Assembly (NCBI RefSeq): GCF_000276665.1
Contig: NW_004955433.1
Coordinates: forward strand, 19,912,983-19,976,982
Length of the DNA: 64,000 nt
Source: Chinchilla lanigera
Lineage: Eukaryota > Chordata > Mammalia > Rodentia > Chinchillidae
Reading direction: 5' to 3'
Shown: positions 34,260-46,157 of the stretch, piece by piece
Position numbering within the stretch: position 1 is the stretch's first letter
Layout: every line of letters starts with the position of its first letter
The notes under the pieces: model-generated
The model's input: the letters and a program-made list of their open reading frames with translations, nothing else
What the model was told of the DNA's origin: nothing
The model's database searches: none
Translations under genes and position numbers: made by a program

Positions 34260-34730
34260 ATATTTCTATCTAACTCAGCTATCACAATGTTAGTAGCTAG
34301 GTGTTACCTCATGAGGGTTAGGGTATCTATCACTAGTCAGCAGAATTTCTTAGCTACCTTGGGAGCTTTACCATACTATTTCTTTAGTGTAATAAATAAA
34401 CCTTACTGGGAGATGAGGTAACATAAGTGAACCCTTCTAAATCTAGGAACCAGTGGTTTTATATTCACTGGAGTTTCTTTATGATACACTCTGTTGCCTA
34501 TCTGAGCACATTAGATTTGTCAAGCCTTATCAATTGAATGAGTAAGGATTTGATCTGATATCACTGAAAGAAAAAACAGACTTAGTTGATTAAAAAGAAC
34601 TATGAGACAAGGTTCGGACAAGCCACATTAACATCTTTTCCATTTCCAGTGTCCAGGTGCCAAGATCAGTGGGGTCTTGGACTAAAAATTTGCCAGCTCA
34701 GGTGTGGCAGGGTGGCAGCAGGTGAGAGTT
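34260..34730. other. Unassigned stretch
   Basis: Nothing recognised. Confidence 0.5.
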
Positions 34731-34746
34731 TAAAGTAGACTTTCTA

Positions 34747-34856
34747 GGGGCTGGGGATTTAGCTCAGCGGCAAAAGCGCCTGCCTGGCAAGCGCAAGGTC
34801 GTGAGTTCGGTTCCCGGTACCGGAGAAAAAACAAAAAACAAAAAAAAATAAAAAAA
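34747..34856 (+). mobile_element. ID SINE, closest to young consensus, with 16-bp target duplication
   Basis: The best reference copy in the window. A box TAGCTCAGCGG at 34760-34770; B-box region GAGTTCGGTTCCC at 34803-34815; GGTACCGG end; A tail with AAAAAAC and AAAAAAT units. TAAAGTAGACTTTCTA occurs at 34731-34746 and 34857-34872. A potentially pol III-competent promoter is inferred from the boxes. Confidence 0.97.
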
Positions 34857-34971
34857 TAAAGTAGACTTTCTACTACTCTGTTTTTATTGACCCCTTCTGA
34901 AGCACAGAAAGAGACACATGGTAAAATACTGGTAATGTGGATTTGGGGCTGATCTTATCCTCTTATCCCTG

Positions 34972-35009
34972 ATTAACTATAGTTTTACCCTACATTAACT
35001 ATAGTTTTA
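34972..35009. repeat. 16-bp direct repeat
   Basis: ATTAACTATAGTTTTA at 34972-34987 and 34994-35009, separated by 6 bp. Confidence 0.88.
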
Positions 35010-35014
35010 GCCTT

Positions 35015-36490
35015 TTACACATCCCTTTTACACAAAGATGTCATAATAGTATTATATTGCTTTACAATAATGAACCTCTCCATTTATTTGATTTTGTATT
35101 GCAAAGTTTTACAATTACCTATGTCAAATTCTATCAAGTTAAGGCAATGCATAGTTATCTCAAATTATGAAGAATTAAGATAGTAATAAAATTAAAATGA
35201 TTTGTCTTCGTTCTGTAAGTTGATATTATTTGCTATCAGTTATTTCCATCAATGAATATCACTAGACAAAAATCTACCATAAATAGTCATGTGCAATTTC
35301 ATTTCACTTAAACTATAATTTAATTTATTAGTAAAAATTCAAATGGGTAGCTTAGGAGTAATTTTGTCCTGGGAAGTTCAGAAGCAAAACCTTTTGTAAA
35401 AAAAGTAGGATAATGAGTTATTTCTTTGTTTCATTCTGTTACCCAAGACAAACCAGGGGCACAAAGCTCTGTGGATATTTTGGAAAGGCTCTGTGGATCC
35501 TTCTCTTTCCATCTGCTTTTCCCTGATATACTCGCCAATAATCCTTCACATATCTATGGCATGAGAGGGAGAAGTTATTCTCCAAAAGCTAATTTCAATT
35601 ACACATGGGTGGACAGTACTGTACTATGAGTGCCAATCAGAAATATATGTCAAAAATGCCACCTTCTGTCATATTAATGCTGACTTAGCAGAAAGAGATG
35701 AAATTTAGGGCAAGTCAGAATTTTTATTTCATTGTCCTATTTTCAGTAAGAGAAGGTATTTAGGACAACTTAGAATTCTTTCTGCTGCCCTATTTTATTG
35801 AATCTATGTTTATTCATATTCAGCAAAAGGAATTCCAATTTTAGCCTTTGGTTTATGTTGAAAAAGTATTTTTTCCAAATTAATTTTATTTTTTGTTTTA
35901 AAATTAATATATCTAGCTGAAGAAAATGAAAAAAAGCTTAAAAAAACTAGGACAAAAATTTTCACTCAGAATGTCACTGACTAAGAAATAAACTCTAATT
36001 TTCATAAACTCTTGAAATATTCTTTTGTGTGTGCTTAGTTTTTTAGGTATATTTGATTTGTTGTGATCATAATGCATTCTTCAGTTTGTTTTTTATCTCT
36101 TTTTTATATCACAGACTTTGTCTTTGTTACTATAACTTTTACTGTAGTAATATGCAAGATAGCTTCTAATGTATTGTAGGAGTGTGACATATTTAACTTA
36201 TCTGTTAAGCATTTATTTTTCTAATGCTTTGTATATTGCAGTGATGTGTTATTTCTATTTTCATTCTCTTCATGTTCATATGAATTCACCAGAAACTTCC
36301 AGAAGTAAAATCAATTTATCAGCTTTTAGAAATACTTCTAGACTCAATATATTACATACTAGGGTATGTGTAGTGATTAAGGATTAAGAGAGCAGTACAA
36401 ATAGAATAAAACTGACTCTGTGTTTTGTACATTCTAACCCCACATTTTTGACTAATTTTACTCAGAAGCCATGCTAATTCTGTAGACAGT
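35015..36490. other. AT-rich stretch without recognised genes
   Basis: No supported gene. Open frames at 35426-35629 and 36169-36387 are short and lack family resemblance. The T-rich DNA at 35860-36200 might be old LINE material, but I could not match it. Confidence 0.5.
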
Positions 36491-36494
36491 ATTT

Positions 36495-36618
36495 TGTCAA
36501 AGTGTAGTACAGGAACAAATTTCCAATTTTGTGAAAATAGAGATTCTGATTTAATACATCTGGAGTGGAATCGAAGAATCTGCATTTCTAACAAGCTCTT
36601 GGAGAATGACGGAAATAA
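36495..36618 (+). mobile_element. MER5-like hAT DNA transposon remnant
   Basis: GTCAAAGTGTAGTACAGGAAC, then GAGATTCTGATTTAATACATCTGGAGTGG, then GAATCTGCATTTCTAACAAGCTC. These resemble the MER5A blocks (TCAAAGTGTGGTCC, GATTCAGTAGGTCTGGGGTGGG, GAATCTGCATTTCTAACAAG). Confidence 0.68.
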
Positions 36619-36624
36619 AACATT

Positions 36625-38335
36625 TGCCCCAGTATATATACTAGAACCTCTGTGAACATGATTCTGCATAGGGTCAGAATATAGGACATATGTTTTTTCA
36701 TTATAAAATCAAGATTGTAGTAGATTTATGCTGTCAGTGTTTGCAGAAGTATCATTCATCTTTTATAGGAACAATTTAAAATCTCTTCTTTATTCTTAAC
36801 ATGCATTGGATTTTTGTGTAAACCACCCACATCCCTTGACTGGATATATTTGTGAAGATGTGTATAATTTTAGTACTGTCTCAGTATATACAAAGAATAT
36901 GATTTTTTTAAACTGATGAGTTTACATCTATTTAAAGTTTGAAAGCATTTATTATATTAATTTTCACAATAATTAATAATTATTGAGTGTAAAAATGCAC
37001 TGAAGTTATTATAAACCCCTATATTGTGTGTGAAATCATGAAAATCATAAATTTTGCATATTAAACAATTAATTCAATTTTAAAAAATTATTTATTTATA
37101 TTTTCTTCCTAATCTTCATATTTTGATCCCTAGCAAAATGAGATTAATCAATTTTTGTTACCATCTCTCTGTTTTATTTTCTGCCCTCCTGTTCCAATTT
37201 CAAGGACCTCTGTGGCTATATAAGGTCCTCATAGGCAATCAAATATAATCTTCCTATTTTTGTTTGCAAACTTAACTCCATCTGTTATCTTAATTTATCT
37301 TAATTTCCCTGCATTACCTAGTCTAACTGCAAATTATAACAATTAGTACAGGGATATCATTTTGAGCCTATTATTCTACTTCTTAGAAGAGTATGTGAGA
37401 TTCCTGTCAGAGTACCCACATTATCACAAATGCTTAAAATGATTACCTTTAATGGGAGAAATGATGTTATATGAGGAGTTAGTTTTATTCTTTCCCACTT
37501 TATGACCCTAAAAGCTCTTTCTGAAAGTACTATGTTCTAACAGCAGGAAAGTAATAACAAAAAGATAAAAATTAGTATGACTTAAATTCTCAGGTGTGAC
37601 ATAATTCCCTAGAAAGTTAGTCAACGTATGAAGTAAAATATTTCCGAGTACCTATGGGCAACAAACTTCTTAGGTACAGTAGTGATTGAATAGTTTAGTA
37701 TTTCTCTGGTTACGGTAACAGAAAATCAATTTCAAAATGTTTAATTAAAGAAAAGAAAAAATAAACTTCACTCTTAGAACTGTCTTTGGGGATACTTTTT
37801 AGTATTTTAGCTTCACTCTTAAAGCAGGTTCTCAAATGTGGTGATGAGTAGTCATGAGTAGTCCCACTTCTATGACTTAGTGTAGGTGAGAAAGTCTTCT
37901 CTTCAGTTTCAAAAGCAATAGCAGAAGTAGATCTCATTGGACATGTTGAGCCATTTGTGTATCCATGCAAAAGCTCCCCTAATTGCCCCGGTGTTAACTG
38001 TATCTTTCATGTCACCCCTAGAGTACTCACGAAAGAAGGCTGATCTTTGATAGAAAGGAAAATAAAAGTATGTGTCAAAATAAAGGGAAATGACTGATGT
38101 GTGGACAAAACCAAAGAAGTGCACTTTAAGAGTACCACACTTGCGAAATTTTATCAAGGTAATGTGAAAAAATAAAAGCTGGGTTATATCTAATGACTAA
38201 GATACCAGAGGCATTAAATGTATAACAATAATATTTTAAGTGTATAGTGTACTAACAGAGTTCCATCTGCAAATGAATTTTGGGAATCAAAATTCATTTT
38301 CTGTGATTAATAAGTAGAAATGAGCTGAATCAGAT
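36625..38335. other. AT-rich stretch without recognised genes
   Basis: No gene or young repeat. Minus-strand open frames 37710-37970 and 37909-38157 overlap one another in different frames and have no recognisable product. Confidence 0.5.
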
Positions 38336-38339
38336 ATTT

Positions 38340-38775
38340 GTCTTCTGGCTCTTCACATCTCACAGCAGTGCAGCAGCGCTGTGCGGTCAGTGAAGGGATG
38401 CCCCTCAGTCCCCAGTTCTGAGGCGCATCTTCCCGCCCCTGCGACGCTCACCTACTTCTACTTTCCTTCCAGCTGCATAAAGGATGTTACAATAAGAGAG
38501 CCCCACTCAAACGTAGTGTAATAATAAGAGACACGATCCAGTGCTGAGGATGGGGGCAGAGGAAGCTACTGAAAGCTCAAAAAATGGAGTACTGGACATA
38601 GGAGGCCTGATGCCTCTGAACATGTCTGTCGGTCTGCAGTTCTCACCTATCACATTTACAAGAATTACACTCGCTGAAACATCAAGTCAGCTCCAGACTT
38701 GCACCTGCTTCATCTGCAGAGCTGAATCCAGACAAGCGCTGACCAGCCCTCACTGGATTTAACTTATGAAATGAG
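38340..38775. other. GC-richer, CpG-bearing pocket of unknown origin
   Basis: Contains clustered CpGs at 38370-38450 (AGCGCTGTGCGG, GAGGCGCATC, CCCGCCCCTGCGACGC) in otherwise CpG-poor DNA. A 73-codon open frame lies at 38541-38762 (+), without a recognised domain. It could be a non-coding RNA exon, an old LTR, a degraded processed copy or a regulatory element. I could not decide. Confidence 0.4.
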
Positions 38776-38877
38776 GCTTGAGTTGGGTTTGTTCTCAGGC
38801 AAATAAATCTACCACAATTGCATACATATATTATGGGATATTTTTATCATTGCCTACATCTTTTCCTATAAAGGGAA

Positions 38878-38890
38878 AAAAAAAAAAAAA
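38878..38890. repeat. Short poly-A run
   Basis: About 13 As with no recognised retroposon body upstream. Confidence 0.7.
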
Positions 38891-39049
38891 CATAGCATTT
38901 TCTCAGGGGTAAAATGAAGTCCCCAAGCCAATTCTATGGAAAAGATAGCAGAAAGTCATATATAGTGATCTCTTAGCAATAATTATTGGCTTTTTCTCTA
39001 TCCAGCATCATGCAATTATGTAGAAGTAGCATATAATGTAATGGTAAGA

Positions 39050-39245
39050 GGATTGATATCTGCAAGAGTCAGAATGGCCTCAGAATGAATTCTAGCTTTA
39101 ATATCTAAGAAAAAGCATACTAAGGAAGTGAATTAAAATTCTCTATGTTTCTTTTACTTATTTGTAGAAAGAACCATAATAATGTTATCTACCACATGAA
39201 ATTTTATGAAGGTTATGTGAGATAATTTGTTTTCTAAACTGCTTA
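39050..39245 (+). mobile_element. MIR SINE remnant
   Basis: GAATGAATTCTAGCTTTAATATC, AAAATTCTCTATGTTTCTTTTACTTATTTGTAGAAAGAACCATAATAATG, TTTATGAAGGTTATGTGAGATAA follow the MIR order. Confidence 0.7.
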
Positions 39246-39324
39246 GATGTATCTCTGTAGAAACATTATATTGTTAAGGATAATGAGGTTAATGTGTGTG
39301 GGACTCTTGTCAGAACTCCTTTGC

Positions 39325-39425
39325 AGTGTAGATATTATGATTATCATTTTTAGATAAGACTGCTGACTAGAAATGTGATTTTCCTATTGCTATTCAGCGC
39401 CTGTGTGAGATCACTGGAAATATGA
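39325..39425 (-). mobile_element. Possible MIR remnant, antisense
   Basis: GTAGATATTATGATTATCATTTTTAGATAAGACTGCTGACTAGAAATG resembles TATTATCCCCATTTTACAGATGAGGAAACTGAG in decayed form. Confidence 0.5.
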
Positions 39426-39429
39426 GCAC

Positions 39430-40600
39430 AAAGCAGTGTCCATTCTTTCCCATTGCATCTTATGATACTAAGTGACTCTACCTTTCCTTGAAATAGACTA
39501 TGACAGATTACAGGTCATCTAGGATTTTTGACAGGGCATTATAGTACTAAAATTCTATTAAAATTAACATTGAGTGTTTTTATGGCTATCTGTGGGAAGA
39601 AATCTTAGTTGTATGAGCAACAGGGCGGTGCTGCATATTGTGGACATCAATATCCACATACTATGGTGACCTTCCAGGCAATTTGTGTAGGGATGAAACG
39701 CACCATGTTTTGAGAATGGGGGAATGTCTGTGTAGAAAGCATGAATCCACACCTTGAAGGAAAGTCATTTTGATAAATGGAGATGTCTTTTCTGCCTCTA
39801 GTATCCAATTATCGTCTCACCTCTTTCACAATCAGCTCCTTCTGAACGTTTTATTTTTGGAATGAGAGTGAGTCTTGCCCATCTCATCTGCATGCTCCAT
39901 CATTATCTTCATGATCTTGCCTTTAGATCTAGCCATGCAGTGTCCCTACTATCACTTTCAGGTTTCCTGGACACCATCATGTCCTAAAATCAATTCATCT
40001 TAATCTATTTCCTGTCTCACGGCTCCTTCATAATCACATTTGGTTGTTTACTCATGGCTTCTGTGATGCAGTCCTCATATTAGTGCCTTGTATATATCCT
40101 AGTTTTCCTTGACCAAGCTCTCACCATCATTTGGCAAAATCTCAGACTCACTTAATTTTATCTCTATGCTAATTTCATTCTTCTGTCTACTCAGCAAATT
40201 TTGGGCAGATAAAACACTTATGCTCTCTTCAGCTATAAACTTAAAAACAAAGTCTGAGTCCACTCATTTCTACACTGGGTTTGTGCCTTCTCAGTACCCA
40301 AGCTTCTAACATATCCTCTTCAGACCTGGCATATAACTCAGGGTTTGATGCAACAGAACATTTGGAAAATAATTGCCATCTACTGTTCACAATATACCAA
40401 ATTATTCTACCAGCGCACATATACATCCACTGTTCCCTGCAATGCACTGCCCGCGACACTGACTAAGAAGCAGTCCTCCGTTGTTCATCTCCACTCGCCT
40501 TCACAATCATTCAAGAAATATATTAAAGTAAATTTCCTTTTTTGCATCTTCTTGTCTCAGTTTTCATTTACTCAAAGCAAACTCTAGATCAAATATTTAG
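39430..40600. other. Unassigned stretch
   Basis: Moderately mixed composition, no recognised family. The open frames at 40109-40587 overlap in several frames and on both strands, as expected by chance. Confidence 0.5.
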
Positions 40601-40619
40601 AGGTAATTAATTCAATTTA

Positions 40620-40704
40620 ATGAAGATTACAGGGTCTCCACTAAAATGTCACTTTGTAATCACTACTTCTTTGGGTACTCATTATCCTCCCTCTGGCCTC
40701 ACCT

Positions 40705-40748
<44 letters not shown>

Positions 40749-41012
40749 TCATATATGACACTCAATAAACATTGAATGGCTTTGGTTTTTATGTATACTT
40801 CATAAACCATAAGTAAGTATGTTACTTATTAAAATAATACATACATTTATTTTGTTTTTGCCAATCTTTTCATGAAATGCAAACTTGATGATGGGAGAGG
40901 TTTAGCTTATTTTCATTCATCACTATATTTCCACTTATCCCACAAGAAGTAAGTTTTGGACAATGGTTATTAATCACAGCTCCTAACCCATGATCAATAA
41001 ATGTTCAAAAGC
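40620..41012 (+). mobile_element. L2-like debris around a CA microsatellite
   Basis: CACTAAAATGTCACTTTGTAATCACTAC, ACACTCAATAAACATTGAATGG, then ACTTGATGATGGGAGAGG...TTCATCACTATATTTCC...CAATAAATGTTCAAAAG. The last block mirrors the L2 3' end. Confidence 0.52.
40706..40740. repeat. (CA)n microsatellite
   Basis: About 17 CA units, with one CACC irregularity at the left. Confidence 0.95.
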
Positions 41013-41014
41013 AT

Positions 41015-42395
41015 AAAAGGGAAGGAAGAATTGGGAGACAAAGAGTGACAGATGGGAAAGGAAAAAGTGGCTGACAATGGGAATGGAGAAAGGAAACAGA
41101 AAACCATCTGCAGGTGACATGCTATGCTGGTCTTATTCCCTCACTGTCTCCTTTCTTGTCCTTATTTCCTGTAAGAAGTGCAGAAGGAAGACAGTCTTTG
41201 AAAAAATATAGCAAAGAAACACATAGGTATCATAATACACAGAAAGTCATCTTATTAGGAAGGGTCTATATTAGCAAGAAAGCATTTGATTGGCTGCTGT
41301 TACATGTATAATTATGAAGACTTGAAAGGCATATTTATATTATAGCTAGGTTTTAGTTTTTATTTTTGGACTTTGAAAGTTTTAAAGAATTTCTATTGAA
41401 CTGAAGGATCTAGGATGAAGCTTGAGATCTATAGGAGGTACTAAAATTAAAATGAAAAATATCAAATAAAATGAGATAAACTAAAAAAAAAAAAAAAAAG
41501 GAAAATTAAAATAACAGTACAGCTGATGGCCGGAGGATAATCTGCATGAACCAATGGACATCATACCAGGGGTAGTAGCATGTATATACTTCCCAGCATC
41601 TATATGAAATGTCATTTTCTTCTATTACCCTAATCATTTTCCAACTCAGTGAAGCTCTCCACCAAAGTCAGCTTTTAAATGGCTTGCTCATGCTATAATC
41701 TAGCACTTGTGCAATCTACCATTTGATGACTCTGTTAAGAATATGTGTAACATTCTCAACAATGGCAGAAAGGGGATTCCCTTCCCATAGGGTAGGCAAA
41801 GTGGCAAAAGTTGCTGTGTTAGTTTCTAGTTGGTTTGGAAGAGTACAGGGCCAGAGAGGAACTTTGTATAGCCAGAGTGTTGCTTTTTTGAAGGGTAACA
41901 GCATTGACTTTAGGAAAACCCCCGATGCTAAGGCACTTGACCTATAATTAGAAAACCAAACTTAAGAATTCTAGGCTTTCTTTCAAATGCTACAGATGGA
42001 GTATGTACTGATAGAACAAAAACTTTCCCAAATAGATTCCTGTTATTTGTTATGTAATTTTCAAACATTCTTTATTGCTCAGTGTGGACAGGTAAGCCTA
42101 TAAAGACACTGGAACCTGTGCATCACAACTTAGCAAATGAAGTTTTCAAAAGACTCAGAATCCCTGTAAATGTTAAATATCCCTCAATCAAATCCTACAG
42201 TCTGCTTCTCACACTAATTCTCCCAGTGACAAAGATCACATTTGTTTGCCTCATTATTTGAGTCCCTCCCTCTCAGCTACCAAAGCAATAAATAGATCAT
42301 GGAGCCAGAGGGATATTATCTTTTGCTTTCAACTCTTCTTAATTTCCCTCTGATAATTGACTTCTAAAGGGAGCATAGGAGATGGAATTGAAAAA
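41015..42395. other. Unassigned stretch with a poly-A run near 41484-41499
   Basis: No gene recognised. Open frames at 41716-41904 (-) and 41723-41947 (+) are mutual shadows without a family match. Confidence 0.5.
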
Positions 42396-43006
42396 AAAAA
42401 TCAGTTGACTTAGTAATGATTTCACATCTCAGAGAGTCCCTTTTGGTTTAGAACAAACACACTTGACATCCCTATCAAGCCATCTGATCTGAGACTTGTA
42501 GGAAAACTTGCAACACGCTCAGGTGCACCTGTTTTCATCCCAGGGAGGAGGATTTGACACCAAGCCAGTGTGATACACGGAAGGTCTGGTGCGGGAGTAA
42601 AGGGGAAGAGGCAGCTGCACACGCGCAGAAAATCCTTCTCGCCCCACAGAGATGATTTTGTCTCCTGAAATTATCTGATAAAGGGGAAATCGGTGACATT
42701 TAATGTTCATAAATAATGTAAGCAGCCCATTTTGGGCTAGCAGCACTGTCACAGGCTGTCAGAATCATTTTGGTATTACCCATTTAATCTCAGGACTTTG
42801 TTTCCACTGTTTCTTTATAAAAAGGGAATGGTGAAATGAAAAAGATACCAACCAGAGCAGCTTTTGTTAGAAAAATCTAGTGGGAGATATAAAAGACAGG
42901 GGACTGAAAAAGCCAGACTCTCTGGAGGCCTTTCTTTATTAATGGAATGGTAATGATACCAAGGGTGCCCAGCCTGAACTATTTGGTCTAAGAAAAGAGA
43001 TATTTG

Positions 43007-43024
43007 TCACTCTTTAAAGAGTGA
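43007..43024. other. 18-bp perfect palindrome
   Basis: TCACTCTTTAAAGAGTGA equals its own reverse complement over all 18 bases, with no spacer. Confidence 0.95.
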
Positions 43025-43118
43025 AAAGGGGCAGAAATGCATAATAATGTTATCACTTGTTTCTAGACACTGAATGATCATATCTCAAACATAATTCAGG
43101 TGGCAGAGACTGTTCAAA

Positions 43119-43141
43119 AAGTTAAATTAAATTAAATTAAT
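43119..43141. repeat. Short (TTAAA)n-type run
   Basis: About four AAATT units. Confidence 0.8.
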
Positions 43142-43949
43142 AAGCCCCCTGGGATTAAACTGACAAAGAAATACCTCTAATGGCATTCCATATTAGCACC
43201 GAATAGAATAAACATAGCATTATATTCATTTTTCTTATTCATTAGTGTTTTAAAATTGGAAACCTACTTTCCCTGTTTAAATAGAAGCTTATTCAAATTG
43301 AATGTAAATAGAGATCAACTTTTAAAAAGTCTGACTTCTGCCCTGTTTCTCCTAGAATATTCATAAATGCAAAGAAGAGTGAATAGTACAATAATGAACT
43401 GAAAGCATTTTTCAAAGCGGTACACCACAAGATACTGAGATTCTTTTCTATTATTATTTAAAAGTTGCTGAAAGAAATGAGATTACCTAATATGTTAATA
43501 GTGTTTTGAAGTTCAAAAAGTAGTTCTGAAAGTGTTTTGAAACAGATATTCAAATTCTAAGAACAGTTATCAAATAAATTAAATGCATCCTGAAGCACCT
43601 AATTCTTCAGATCCACTGATAATTTTCAAAATGGAGTTTGAAGTATAAAATTCCAGGTGTCACTTCTCCTTTGGTGTCTTAGGAAATATGGATATTTCCT
43701 GCCCTAACAGATGCTGATGAAACAATTATATGGCAAAAGACCATTTATTCTCAAGAGGAAGATAATTGTTATAAACTTACATCTCTCTTGTTCCAATTAA
43801 TGTTTGGCAAAAATGATTGGGAAAATTACAGTCCCAGTTATCTATTAGAAAAAAGAAAGACTTTTTGCTCTTTGAATTTGACAGTTTTAGATTTTTACCT
43901 TTAAGTTTGTTAATCATTGGGAGTGGAGTGGGGTAGGGATGAAAAGCTG

Positions 43950-44750
43950 TCATCAAAGGGTACAAAGTCTTAGTAATGGAAAGAGAATATATTCTGGAGA
44001 TCAAATGTATAACACAGTGACTATTGTGAGCAGTGTACGATGGACTGGAAATTTTTACGTGGAAGTAGGAGTGTTGATGTGAGAACTTTATTTAATTTTC
44101 TTTTTTAAAAAACAACTTTTGTGGATATTTCAGGTTTACAACATGATATTATATGACACATATAGTTAGTAAAATGATTACTTTTACAAAAAGGGTAGAA
44201 CTCAAGTGTTCTTACAACAAAAACAAAAAGAAAGGAAGGAAAGGAGGAAGGAAGGAAGGTAACCGTGTGTGACTAATGAGTGATCATTTCCTGTATGTGC
44301 ATATATCAAAATATCACATTGTACAGCTTAAATATGTGCAATTTTTTGTCAAGTGTATTCAGTAAAGCTGAAAAAGTTTTCAGTGGGAGAGGAAAAAATG
44401 GAAAAAAATGTACAAATTGAATAGAATAAAGGTTACCAGTGGTAGAGGTGAAATAGAGGAGATGAAGAGATATAAGTCAAAGATTAAAAAGAAACAAACG
44501 TGAACACTGAAAAAGTTTAGGGTTGTAATGTTCAACTTGAAGACTATACCTAAAAATGGATTGTATTAGGAATTTTTATTAAATAAATGAGCATACTTTA
44601 CTTGTTATTGTAGCACACAAAAATGTAACTATGTGAGCCGGATATGTTAATTTGCTTCATTATAGTAATCATTTTACTTTTCTCACACATCCCATAACAT
44701 CATGTTGTATACCTCAAATCTAACCAGTACAACTTTTGCATTTCAAAAAG
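43950..44750 (+). mobile_element. L1M-type LINE 3' ends, sense
   Basis: GGAGATCAAATGTATAACACAGTGACTATTG, CTCAAGTGTTCTTACAACAAAAAC, ATATCAAAATATCACATTGTACAGCTTAAATATG match the 3' end of old L1s. A second partial copy follows: GGTTACCAGTGGTAGAGG at 44432, GAGCCGGATATGTTAATTTGCTTCATTATAGTAATC, CATAACATCATGTTGTATACC. The inserted piece at 44110-44180 may be other L1 sequence. Confidence 0.75.
44228..44260. repeat. (GGAA)n microsatellite in L1 3' end
   Basis: GAAAGGAAGGAAAGGAGGAAGGAAGGAAGG, right where the L1 3' end has its A-rich part. Confidence 0.9.
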
Positions 44751-44754
44751 TAAT

Positions 44755-45695
44755 GAATAAGACTTCTCTGCAAAACTCTGGATTAATCTTAGATTCATTA
44801 ATAGCTTTGTCCCATATCAAGTCATAATCCCACAGGCTGTTGATGGTTGTTTTGCAAAACAGATGGGAGGAGAAAGAGATTTCTTCGCAGAAACGGAAGG
44901 CAAAAGTTGTAAATATTGATTAGAAAATGGAAAAGTACTTTCTTTCTGAAAATGCGAATTACCCCCCCCCCATATACTAAACATAGGCTTAGCTGGGGAA
45001 GATACTCAGTATTTAATTATTTAAATATCTCAGAAATTCTCTGTTCAGAAGTAGTGTGTCCGGGTTCAAGATTCAGAGAATAAGTAAGCTACATTCCTGT
45101 TCTTCATGGAGAGACTGACTCCTGCTCTGCAGATTGGACAAGGAGGTGTGTGTGTGACAGCAAGAGCACAGGCCGGGGAGGGGACAGGTGGTCCCACGTG
45201 GCTTTGAAATTCTAGGCAGCTTGGCTAATGTTAAATAAGTACTTCCTACTTTCAAGTGTACCCAGTTGAAATTATAGCTCAATTTTCAAAATGTCAGAAG
45301 CTCTGCTTTCCAAAGAGGTCAAAATATCCTAGAGGGTATTTCACCACACACATATATGTGAAATGCAATATCCCTTTGATTTTGGGAAAGCATATAAAAG
45401 TGTGGTATTGAAGCAGATCTATCTCAGAGCCCTGCTCTTTGGATCTTTGAAACAAAGGAGACTCAGAAGGCCTCCGTGAGTTTTCTCCTTGTTCCTCAAA
45501 TTCAAACTTGTTCCCTGCATTTCACTTGAAGTGGCTAGCTTTGCATATAATGTGCCAATTTGATTAAGGTTTTGTGGCTAGAAGTAAAACATTTCAAATT
45601 AAATGAAATAAATGGTGTCAGCTTGTGTCATTCATTGTATCCTGGGTTCAGAAGTTGTAAGGGCTTAAACATCATGACCTTATGTAAATGATGCC
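44755..45695. other. Unassigned stretch
   Basis: A ten-C run near 44964. Nothing else recognised. The minus-strand open frame 45073-45282 lacks a family match. Confidence 0.5.
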
Positions 45696-45699
45696 TCTT

Positions 45700-45709
45700 C
45701 CAAGAAGAT

Positions 45710-45741
<32 letters not shown>

Positions 45742-45802
45742 AGAAGAAGAAGAAGAAGAAGAAGAAGAAGAAGAAGAAGAAGAAGAAGAAGAAGAAGAAG
45801 AA
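45700..45802. repeat. (GAA)n triplet tract, left of gap
   Basis: Nearly pure GAA from about 45,720 to the gap edge, with imperfect units before it. Translated, it gives only poly-Lys, which is not a protein. Confidence 0.97.
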
Positions 45803-46157
45803 NNNNNNNNNNNNNNNNNNNNNNNNNNNNNNNNNNNNNNNNNNNNNNNNNNNNNNNNNNNNNNNNNNNNNNNNNNNNNNNNNNNNNNNNNNNNNNNNNN
45901 NNNNNNNNNNNNNNNNNNNNNNNNNNNNNNNNNNNNNNNNNNNNNNNNNNNNNNNNNNNNNNNNNNNNNNNNNNNNNNNNNNNNNNNNNNNNNNNNNNNN
46001 NNNNNNNNNNNNNNNNNNNNNNNNNNNNNNNNNNNNNNNNNNNNNNNNNNNNNNNNNNNNNNNNNNNNNNNNNNNNNNNNNNNNNNNNNNNNNNNNNNNN
46101 NNNNNNNNNNNNNNNNNNNNNNNNNNNNNNNNNNNNNNNNNNNNNNNNNNNNNNNNN
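45803..46157. other. Assembly gap, 355 Ns
   Basis: Unread bases within the GAA tract. The repeat phase does not match across it: G is at positions equal to 2 modulo 3 on the left and 1 modulo 3 on the right. So 355 is not the length of an uninterrupted GAA run. Confidence 0.99.

Larger units (their letters stand above)
42400..43250. promoter_or_regulatory. Repeat-free block, possible conserved non-coding element
   Basis: An 850-bp block with no recognisable repeat. It holds E-box-like CACCTG and CAGCTG, TAAT motifs, and an 18-bp perfect palindrome at 43007-43024. Composition is less AT-rich than its surroundings to about 42,680. A regulatory role is inferred. Open frames at 42422-42752 (-) overlap each other and lack family signs. 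Confidence 0.32.
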
